Assembly (NCBI GenBank): GCA_031264895.1
Contig: JAISDI010000181.1
Coordinates: 1 to 10,944 of the forward strand
Source of the DNA: Endomicrobium sp.
GTDB lineage: Bacteria; Elusimicrobiota; Endomicrobiia; Endomicrobiales; Endomicrobiaceae
Reading direction: 5' to 3'
DNA: 10,944 bases
This document shows, in pieces, positions 5,512 to 10,944 of the stretch. The position numbers and the translations under genes were made by a program. Each line of letters opens with the position of its first letter. Positions within the stretch are counted from its first letter, which is position 1. Under the pieces are notes generated by a model. That model did no database searches. It was not told where the DNA came from and saw nothing but the letters and a program-made list of their open reading frames with translations.

Positions 5512-5598
5512 TCAATTATATATAAGGAGTTTAGCGCCTTTAAGCGCCGTATGTGATTTTTCAATTAAAACTTTTATAAGCTCTTCTTTATGCGGCAT
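5512..5598 (-). pseudogene. Truncated HEPN toxin remnant (HepT-like N-terminus)
   Basis: The frame opens with ATG at 5598, overlapping the end of the MNT gene by 11 nt, the arrangement usual for MNT-HEPN pairs. It encodes 28 residues, MPHKEELIKVLIEKSHTALK then GAKLLIYN, and stops. The sequence fits the first helix of a HEPN domain, where chains of the type (I/L)xKAxxxLxxAKxLL are common. The rest of the domain, including the RX4-6H ribonuclease motif, is missing. I infer a dead toxin gene; the assignment rests on the context and on the helix pattern. Confidence 0.65.
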
Positions 5599-5905
5599 TG
5601 AAAAAAACTCCTTTGTTGACTACTTCATTATAAAAAGAATAGTTTTTTTCCAGTTCTTGCCTTGTCATTGGGTGCAAATCGAGAACAATGCCGTAATCGT
5701 ATTCTAATTTAGAGACTATTTCCCAAACAGCCCAACGCATTTTTTTATTTTTTGCATCAAGGATTATAACAATATCTAAATCGCTTTCAGGGGCAGGCTG
5801 ACCGTTTACATAAGAACCGAAAATATATAACCCTTCAAAATCCTTAAAGGATTTTGAAAGAAGAGAATTCAATTCTTTTACAAGTTTATTTATTTTTTCA
5901 GTCAT
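5588..5905 (-). CDS. MNT-domain nucleotidyltransferase, MntA-like antitoxin
   Basis: A 105-residue minimal nucleotidyltransferase. The fold's signature GSYVNGQPAPESDLDIVII is complete: GS at 30-31, then SD-L-D with Asp42 and Asp44 as metal ligands, and Asp76 in GIVLDLHP as a candidate third acidic residue. In type VII toxin-antitoxin systems (MntA/HepT) such a protein adenylylates and thereby silences its HEPN ribonuclease partner. Here the partner, overlapping the 3' end as usual, is reduced to a stub, so the antitoxin appears orphaned although its own frame and active site are intact. GAGAGG lies five bases before ATG 5905. It is separated by more than 500 nt from the efflux operon upstream and is probably transcribed on its own. 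Confidence 0.85.
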   Translation of the reverse strand: MTEKINKLVKELNSLLSKSFKDFEGLYIFGSYVNGQPAPESDLDIVIILDAKNKKMRWAVWEIVSKLEYDYGIVLDLHPMTRQELEKNYSFYNEVVNKGVFFNAA

Positions 5906-5970
5906 AACGGCCTCTCTGCCTTTAACCCAAAAATTCCACTAAAGCTTTCTAAAAACTATCTTTTTTCCTT

Positions 5971-6008
5971 TGTCGTCATCCCAGAGTGTCTTTGTCGGGG
6001 ATTGATCC
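5971..6008. repeat. GTCATCCC...GGGGAT hairpin repeat
   Basis: TGTCGTCATCCCAGAGTGTC and TTTGTCGGGGATTGATCC form a short ATCCC/GGGGAT stem. The ends match the GTCATNCCC/GGGAATCC style of the hairpins at 2509-2537 and 6040-6072, so all three probably belong to one dispersed family. Confidence 0.6.
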
Positions 6009-6039
6009 ACTTTCGTCGTAAAACAAAAACTTCTTTAGT

Positions 6040-6072
6040 AAAAATGCCCGATTACAAATTTCGGGCATGACG
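6040..6072 (-). terminator. ATGCCCGA/TCGGGCAT hairpin with T-run on the minus strand
   Basis: An 8-bp stem (6044-6051 with 6061-6068, 9-nt loop) is followed on the minus strand by TTTTT. It could end transcription coming from macB, although it is about 400 nt downstream, and it also carries the GTCATGCCC end of the dispersed hairpin family. Both readings may hold. Confidence 0.5.
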
Positions 6073-6187
6073 AACAGTATTTTAGAAAAACCTATTTATT
6101 ACCTTTATTCCTATGCTTTTTTGACCTTTTTTATTTTGCATAACTCATTGTGTTTTCAATCTATTATTCTTTATTATTTTTAATGGT

Positions 6188-6217
6188 TTCCATTAGACAA
6201 CTTTAACTCTAATGGAA
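6188..6217. repeat. 10-bp perfect inverted repeat TTCCATTAGA/TCTAATGGAA
   Basis: The two arms are exact complements with a 10-nt spacer. No T-run follows on either strand, so it is not an intrinsic terminator; an operator or RNA hairpin is possible. No nearby start codon explains it. Confidence 0.5.
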
Positions 6218-6298
6218 TATCCGGTTTTAATTATAGCATAATACAAAAAAGCTTCAAAAGAAGAAAATACGGATAAATAACCACAAATGGGTTTCTCT

Positions 6299-6461
6299 AA
6301 AACCGCTAAAAAAATTAAATCCAGAATTGTCATTATAACCTGACTTTCCAACTTAGGTCACCAACTTGTTTATCGTCAAATTCCCCTTTAAAAAAATGAA
6401 TTTCTGGTTTTTCAAAAGAGGGAATTTCTGGATTTGAGTTAAAAGAGGTTTGTGCGGTTTT
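6299..6461. repeat. Imperfect long inverted repeat after macB
   Basis: Left arm AAAACCGC (6299-6306) plus AAATCCAGAATT (6317-6328) matches in reverse complement GCGGTTTT (6454-6461) plus AATTTCTGGATTT (6423-6435), in mirrored order. The interior holds no gene. It could be a decayed miniature element or an RNA hairpin at the end of the macB message. The spacer 5906-6480 otherwise shows no coding frame that I can support. Confidence 0.5.
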
Positions 6462-6480
6462 GAATTAAAATTTGATTGCG

Positions 6481-8445
6481 TCAATCGTGTCTTAGGGCGT
6501 CTATTGGGTTTAGCAGAGAAGCTTTTCTGGCGGGCCATACTCCGAAGATTAGGCCGGTGAAAGCGGAAAAGCAGAAAGCCAGCGTTACCGAAAACGACGT
6601 TATTGACGTTGTCCAGCCTGCTACCTTGCTTATTATCAGCGATATGCCTGAACCGAAAATTATTCCGATAATTCCTCCTGTGCAGCATACCACTACCGAC
6701 TCTATTATAAACTGGAAAAGAATGTCGGCATTATTTGCGCCGATTGCTTTTCTGAGTCCTATTTCTTTTGTTCTTTCCGAAACGGAAACGAACATTATGT
6801 TCATAATTCCTATACCGCCTACAAGAAGGCTTATAAAAGCTATGGAGCCTAAAAGCAGCGAAAAGGCGGTTGCCATTGAAGACATTGTTTCCTGCATTTC
6901 CGCCATATTTCTCACTCTTACGGCGTCGTTCTGGTCTGCAGGGAATCTGTGCGTAAACAAAAGCCGCTGCACTATGTCGTCGGCAACTTCGTTCATGTCA
7001 ACGCTTTCTTTTACCTGTACGTCCATGCTGTTTAAATACTCGGTTCCCAAAACTCTGTACATTGCGGAGTTCAGCGGGATAATTACTTTATCGTCTTCGT
7101 CTCTCCAGCCGCTAGAACCTTTTACCGGAAGAACGCCTATCACCTGAAAATCTATTCTGTCAATTTTTACATATTCTCCTATCGGGTCGAAATTCTCGTC
7201 GCCCCATATCTCTTTTATCACCGTTTTGCCAAGCAGCACGATTCTTTTTTTCTCGGTATTTTCCTGTTCCGTAAAAAATCTTCCTATTTCCGGACGGGAA
7301 TTTCTCATTTCGGCATAATCAACCGATACGCCTTCAAGCCTTGTGTTGTAATTGTTGCCGTTTGCGACAACCTGTATTCTGCCGTTTGCATAACCCGTTA
7401 TACCGGCAATGCCCGGAACGTTTCTTTTTAAATCGGCAATATCTTCATGCAGAAGGCGCATTCTTGAGCCGGCTTCCGAAGCAATGCCGCCTCTTTGCGC
7501 TCGTCCGGGAAAAACAAGAAGCAGATTCGAACCCAAACTTGCAACTTGATCTTCAATGGCTTTTTGCGCGCCGCTTCCTACGGCAAGCATAGAAATCAAG
7601 CTTGCCACGCCTATCATAACCCCGAGTATTGAAAGCACCGAACGCATTTTGTTGCCCACAAGCGAACGGAAAGCCTGAAGAAAATAATCTTTAATTCTAA
7701 AAAGTGAAAATGCTTTATGTTTAAAAGCCTGCGGGTCTTTTCCGTCTTTTTTATCGCCGGCTTCAGTCTTTTTTTCGTCGGAAATAACAATGCCGTCCTG
7801 CACTTTTATCGTCCTTGTGGCATAAGCGGCAAGTTCCGGCTCATGAGTTACCATTACTATCGTTATGCCGGAATCGTTTAAATCTTTTAATATCTGTATA
7901 ATTTCTTTTGTGGATTTTGTGTCTAAATTCCCTGTAGGTTCGTCGGCAAAAATTATAAGAGGCTTATTTATAAGCGAACGCGCAATGGCGACTCTCTGCT
8001 GCTGTCCGCCGGAAAGTTCGTTCGGGCGATGGTTCATTCTGTCGTTAAGACCGACAAGCTGTAGAAGTTTTGCGGGATTTTCATGATTTTGTTCGTCTTT
8101 CGAATTTGAGTATATCACCGGAAGAGAAACGTTTTCAACGGCGGTAAGTTTTGAGAGAAGATTGAACTGCTGAAAAATAAAACCAAGATAACGGTTTCTT
8201 AAAGCGGCAAGTTCGTCGTCGCTGTATTTTGATATTTCTATTCCGGCAAGCTTAAAAGAGCCGGAACTGGGCTTATCAAGAAGACCTAATATGTTTAAAA
8301 GCGTCGACTTTCCGCTTCCGGAAGGCCCCATTATCACCACGAACTCGCCCTGCGATATTTCAAGATTGATTCCGTGAAGCACCGGCACGTCAAGCTTTTC
8401 AAGATGGTACGTTTTTTTCAGGTTTTTTAATTCTATTACTTTCAT
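6481..8445 (-). CDS. macB: MacB-like ABC transporter, ATPase fused to FtsX/MacB permease
   Basis: An inner-membrane protein of 654 residues that couples ATP hydrolysis to export through a MacA-type adaptor and a TolC-type channel. The cytoplasmic ABC domain (1-235) has Walker A GPSGSGKST (40-48), Q-loop QQF (92-94), signature LSGGQ (144-148), Walker B LIIFADEP with the D-loop following (163-175) and H201 in VTHE. A charged linker (about 222-245) leads to TM1 near 270-290. A large periplasmic domain of about 230 residues follows, then three helices near 527-553, 576-606 and 618-636, with the conserved SERTKEIGLRKAIGA between TM2 and TM3 and WPARKAS near the end. The length matches MacB. Its ATG is one base after the macA stop, so translation is probably coupled. 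Substrate cannot be read from sequence; macrolides, peptides, lipoproteins and siderophores are exported by relatives. Confidence 0.95.
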   Translation of the reverse strand: MKVIELKNLKKTYHLEKLDVPVLHGINLEISQGEFVVIMGPSGSGKSTLLNILGLLDKPSSGSFKLAGIEISKYSDDELAALRNRYLGFIFQQFNLLSKLTAVENVSLPVIYSNSKDEQNHENPAKLLQLVGLNDRMNHRPNELSGGQQQRVAIARSLINKPLIIFADEPTGNLDTKSTKEIIQILKDLNDSGITIVMVTHEPELAAYATRTIKVQDGIVISDEKKTEAGDKKDGKDPQAFKHKAFSLFRIKDYFLQAFRSLVGNKMRSVLSILGVMIGVASLISMLAVGSGAQKAIEDQVASLGSNLLLVFPGRAQRGGIASEAGSRMRLLHEDIADLKRNVPGIAGITGYANGRIQVVANGNNYNTRLEGVSVDYAEMRNSRPEIGRFFTEQENTEKKRIVLLGKTVIKEIWGDENFDPIGEYVKIDRIDFQVIGVLPVKGSSGWRDEDDKVIIPLNSAMYRVLGTEYLNSMDVQVKESVDMNEVADDIVQRLLFTHRFPADQNDAVRVRNMAEMQETMSSMATAFSLLLGSIAFISLLVGGIGIMNIMFVSVSERTKEIGLRKAIGANNADILFQFIIESVVVCCTGGIIGIIFGSGISLIISKVAGWTTSITSFSVTLAFCFSAFTGLIFGVWPARKASLLNPIDALRHD

Positions 8446-8446
8446 T

Positions 8447-9367
8447 TTACCTGCTCATAAACGATTTTGTTTTTTCTTTCGCTTTTTCTTTAAGCATAAC
8501 GGCGGTTTCGCCCTGTTGAAACCCGGTAAGAATTTCGGCGTATTTGCCGTCCGTTACGCCCGTAGTTATGGTTCTTACTTCCAATATCTGCTTTCCGTTT
8601 TTTACGGCTTTAACCGTCAGCATTTTTTTTCTGCTTCTTTCTTTGATGAAATTGGCCGGTATTGACCATGCGTCTTGTTTGGATTCCGCAGTTACGGTTA
8701 TAGTCGCGGTCATGCCTGCTCTGAAAACTTGCGGCTTTTTAACGGGCCTTATTTTTACGGTATATACGGTAACATTGCTTACTACAGTCGACTCGTATGC
8801 GATATGTTCGACTATGCCGTTAAACGTCTCGTCGGGATAAGCGTCAAGAGACATTCTTAAAACGTCTCCGATTTTTATATATTTTAAATCAGTCTCGTCG
8901 ACGTTTGCTTCGACTATCAAATCGTCCGCCATAACAAGTATTGCGTCCGCCGCGCTTATCGTCTGGCCGGGTTCATTGCTTCTCAATATGATAAATCCGT
9001 CCATCGGGGCGACTATCGGGGTAGGTTTGTATATGGTCTGCCATCTTTCGTATTCATCTTGGCTTATGGCTCTTGCCGCGTCGACCATAGCGGCTCTTTC
9101 GGCGGAACTCATCCATACTATTACCTGTCCCTTTTTTACCGCAACGCCTTCTTCGACAAGAATTTCCTCTATTCTTCCGGCAAACGGAGGTTTTATTTCC
9201 AGCCTATTTCTCGGGCGCACTTCGCCGGTTTCCCTGAACTCTACGTGCAGATCCCTTTGTTCAAGTTTTGCTTCTTTTTCAATGACCGGCTTCGAAGGTC
9301 TAAATATTAAAAATGCGCCGATACCTGCCGCAATAATAATTACTAAAATGACAAATAGTTTTTTCAT
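8447..9367 (-). CDS. macA: MacA-like periplasmic adaptor with an unusually short helical hairpin
   Basis: A membrane-fusion/adaptor protein of 306 residues bridging MacB and the outer membrane channel. An N-terminal hydrophobic segment (residues 4-22) anchors it in the inner membrane. The first lipoyl half-motif is around 57-86 (PPFAGRIEEILVEEGVAVKK) and the second around 117-146 (PIVAPMDGFI), followed by beta-barrel and membrane-proximal domains. Between the lipoyl halves only about 25 residues (88-112) are available for the helical hairpin, far fewer than in E. coli MacA (371 residues), so the arm that normally reaches TolC is almost missing. It starts three bases after the tolC stop and ends one base before macB, in one operon. 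The GGAAAA ribosome binding site overlaps the end of tolC. Confidence 0.9.
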   Translation of the reverse strand: MKKLFVILVIIIAAGIGAFLIFRPSKPVIEKEAKLEQRDLHVEFRETGEVRPRNRLEIKPPFAGRIEEILVEEGVAVKKGQVIVWMSSAERAAMVDAARAISQDEYERWQTIYKPTPIVAPMDGFIILRSNEPGQTISAADAILVMADDLIVEANVDETDLKYIKIGDVLRMSLDAYPDETFNGIVEHIAYESTVVSNVTVYTVKIRPVKKPQVFRAGMTATITVTAESKQDAWSIPANFIKERSRKKMLTVKAVKNGKQILEVRTITTGVTDGKYAEILTGFQQGETAVMLKEKAKEKTKSFMSR

Positions 9368-9370
9368 AAA

Positions 9371-10624
9371 TTATTTTCCGGGCCAAACGAACCCATCTCC
9401 TATAAAGTTGTGCCATTTTGCTTTTTCAAGCGCCGCTGACTTTCTGGCGTCTAAAAGCGTTCTCTGCGAATTTATATAATCGTTTTCTATGGAATACCAG
9501 TCTTGATAAGTGGATAAGCCGTTAACGTATTTTCTTTGCGAAATTTCAGCCTGCTGCTGCGAAGCAGACAAATAATGTTCTCTTACGGCAATATTTTCAA
9601 CGGCGTCCGTCACTCCGTTATAATATGCCGCTGCGCCGGCTTTAAGCGAATTGCCTACGCTTTTCAAATTTTCTTCTGCAATTTTCAGCTGGTTTACGGC
9701 TGTCTTTGTGTCCGCAGTTCTCGTTCCTCCGGTAAACAAAGGATATGAAACGGAAAGTCCCGCGTCCCAACTGTCCCTGTCGGGCGCCCATTCATTGTCT
9801 GAACGTCCTAAACTTCCCGTTAAACTTACCGTCGGCCACCACACGCTTTTTGCCTTTGCTGCCTGCGCTTCATAGACATCAATATTATATTGCGCCGACA
9901 AAAATTCCGGTATTTTAGCGATAAGGTCATTGTAGTCGGGCTTTATGATATTTCTTTCGTTTAAAATCAGTTTTTCGCCGGTTTCAAGAAGAATGTCATC
10001 TTTTCTGCCGATGGCTTTAAGTAAAGAAGCGGAAACGGTTTGCGCATATCTTTGCGCTTTTCTTAAATCGTAAGCTGAAAGCTCAACGTCGGCTTCAACT
10101 CTTCTTAGAGACCCTATATCGACATTTCCTGAATTGTATTTCAGCTTTATCATATCTTTGTTTTCGGTTCTTCTTTCAAGGATTCTTTCTGAAAGCTCGA
10201 TGGTTTCGTAAGCCCACATAAGATTTATATATTGAGTCGCGGCTTCGTATGCGGCGTCCGACACCGTTCTGTCATAACCTGCCTGCGCGGCTTTAAGTTC
10301 GGCTGATTTTTGTTTTACGTCATTATAAGTATTGAATCCCGAAAAAATTGAAAGGCTGGCGTTTAAACCGTAAGAATAATTTTTTGAAAAGTTTCCGTCA
10401 TTTTCTCCCTGGGAAGCGTTTGCGCGAAAAGAAATGTCGGGCATGTATCCGCTTAATGCCCGGTTATAAGCTTGTTTTGCATTGTCAAGTTTGAGTTTTG
10501 CCGTTTGGATTGACGGGTTTTTTTCATTTGTCTGCCGTACTATAGTTTCCCAATCGATTTTTTCGGCGGTTGAATGAGATGAAGCGGAAATTACCAGAAA
10601 TAAAATAAAAACAAGTTTTTTCAT
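9371..10624 (-). CDS. TolC-like outer membrane efflux protein (OEP family)
   Basis: An outer-membrane channel of 417 residues, the exit duct of the tripartite system. Residues 1-20 form a signal peptide (MKKLVFILFLVISASSHSTA, cleavage near A20-E21). The mature part has two OEP repeats: long heptad-rich helices such as NPSIQTAKLKLDNAKQAYNR and SVGNSLKAGAAAYYNGVTDA. They alternate with beta strands such as GYMPDISFRANASQ and WWPTVSLTGSLG; the mirrored design YPLFTGGTRTADT mirrors SIFSGFNTYNDVK of the first repeat. It is shorter than E. coli TolC (about 490 residues) but usual for the family. AGGA lies five bases before ATG 10624. It leads the operon, so outer channel, adaptor and pump are made together. 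Confidence 0.93.
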   Translation of the reverse strand: MKKLVFILFLVISASSHSTAEKIDWETIVRQTNEKNPSIQTAKLKLDNAKQAYNRALSGYMPDISFRANASQGENDGNFSKNYSYGLNASLSIFSGFNTYNDVKQKSAELKAAQAGYDRTVSDAAYEAATQYINLMWAYETIELSERILERRTENKDMIKLKYNSGNVDIGSLRRVEADVELSAYDLRKAQRYAQTVSASLLKAIGRKDDILLETGEKLILNERNIIKPDYNDLIAKIPEFLSAQYNIDVYEAQAAKAKSVWWPTVSLTGSLGRSDNEWAPDRDSWDAGLSVSYPLFTGGTRTADTKTAVNQLKIAEENLKSVGNSLKAGAAAYYNGVTDAVENIAVREHYLSASQQQAEISQRKYVNGLSTYQDWYSIENDYINSQRTLLDARKSAALEKAKWHNFIGDGFVWPGK

Positions 10625-10678
10625 ATTTTCCTAAACGAAACGAAATAATGATTTATTGCATGTCTTTGATAAGCATCA

Positions 10679-10708
10679 ATTATACAATATAAAAGTGCAC
10701 ATTGTAAT
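10679..10708 (-). promoter_or_regulatory. Predicted promoter of the tolC-macA-macB operon
   Basis: On the minus strand a perfect TATAAT (-10, 10679-10684) has ATTACA 18 nt upstream (10703-10708) as a weak -35. The predicted start gives a leader of about 45 nt before tolC. The -10 is convincing; the -35 is not. Confidence 0.55.
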
Positions 10709-10726
10709 GTTTTTGTTAAAAATTCA

Positions 10727-10770
10727 CACGAGAACCGCATGAAAACATATGTTTTCATGCGGTTCTCGTG
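10727..10770. repeat. Perfect 44-nt palindrome upstream of the efflux operon promoter
   Basis: CACGAGAACCGCATGAAAAC at the left end continues to a central CATATG and is mirrored exactly to 10770, 22 + 22 bases without a mismatch or spacer. It begins 19 bases upstream of the predicted -35. It may form a cruciform or RNA hairpin, be a dispersed repeat copy, or be a terminator stem for an upstream minus-strand gene. No T-run of note follows directly on either strand. Confidence 0.85.
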
Positions 10771-10809
10771 CCATTCCAGTATGCCGCCTGCAAAAGCAAA
10801 TCCTGTCAA

Positions 10810-10879
10810 ATCATTAAGAAAAGACACCGAAACAGTAAAAGAAAAAGAATTGAAATATCATTAAGAAAAGGCACCGAAA
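10810..10879. repeat. Two 23-nt direct repeats, 47 nt apart
   Basis: ATCATTAAGAAAAGACACCG at 10810 recurs at 10857 with a single A-to-G change (22 of 23 identical over the unit). The stretch 10771-10944 is purine-rich and holds no gene I can support. AAGGAG at 10917-10922 resembles a plus-strand ribosome binding site, but no start codon follows before the window ends. Confidence 0.6.
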
Positions 10880-10944
10880 AAGAGAGTTGTTTTGTCGTTA
10901 AGATTTTAAAAGAAAAGAAGGAGTTTAGTAGCAGGCAGTGTCGT

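Noticed and set aside
6353..6688. 111-codon minus-strand frame overlapping the 3' end of macB
   Set aside because: It overlaps the conserved MacB C-terminus in another frame and is rich in R, N and F without domain features.
6476..7147. 223-codon plus-strand frame opposite macB
   Set aside because: Antisense to the MacB periplasmic and C-terminal membrane region; its composition follows the codons of macB.
10621..10827. 68-codon minus-strand frame with GTG start upstream of tolC
   Set aside because: It runs through the 44-nt palindrome and the predicted promoter and overlaps the tolC start; no ribosome binding site or family likeness is seen.

Overview
The window carries about seven intact or edge-truncated genes, all on the minus strand, with roughly 40% GC, AT-rich spacers and several families of short dispersed repeats. 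Nothing in it names the organism. A glycyl-radical (anaerobic) ribonucleotide reductase, a TolC-type outer membrane protein with an inner-membrane pump, and an AT-leaning genome with many small repeats suggest a Gram-negative anaerobe. An Elusimicrobiota/Endomicrobium-like host is possible, but that is a guess from style and not from any marker gene.

Layout, read in the direction of transcription (right to left). (1) 10944-10625: an upstream region with a short direct repeat, a perfect 44-nt palindrome and a promoter. (2) 10624-6481: a tight tolC-macA-macB operon encoding a MacAB-TolC-like tripartite ABC efflux/secretion system. (3) 6480-5906: a gene-free spacer with hairpins. (4) 5905-5512: an MNT-domain nucleotidyltransferase antitoxin whose overlapping HEPN toxin partner is reduced to a 28-codon stub. 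(5) 5337-1857: a promoter, a canonical long cobalamin riboswitch with an intrinsic terminator, then nrdD, a 59-codon glycyl-radical gene and nrdG, together a class III (anaerobic, B12-independent) ribonucleotide reductase. (6) About 1700-1: a second, short cobalamin-riboswitch-like leader followed by metE, the B12-independent methionine synthase, which runs off the left edge.

The most interesting unit is 5337-1. Two B12-independent isozymes, anaerobic NTP reductase and MetE, lie side by side, each behind its own cobalamin-sensing leader. The two leaders differ in architecture. The nrdD leader is the long type usually linked to adenosylcobalamin and ends in a terminator. The metE leader is a compact type, usually linked to hydroxo/methylcobalamin, and ends in a hairpin abutting the ribosome binding site. 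This fits the cofactors of the presumed B12-dependent counterparts: class II RNR uses AdoCbl and MetH uses MeCbl. Those counterparts are not in the window. NrdD itself is split. The 683-residue chain has the ATP cone, catalytic core and Cys4 zinc site but no glycyl-radical motif; that motif is in a separate 59-residue protein encoded just downstream with its own strong ribosome binding site.

The nrd operon is full of repeats. Related copies of one repeat flank nrdG in opposite orientation, supply its stop codon, and may have trimmed its C-terminus and removed its ribosome binding site.
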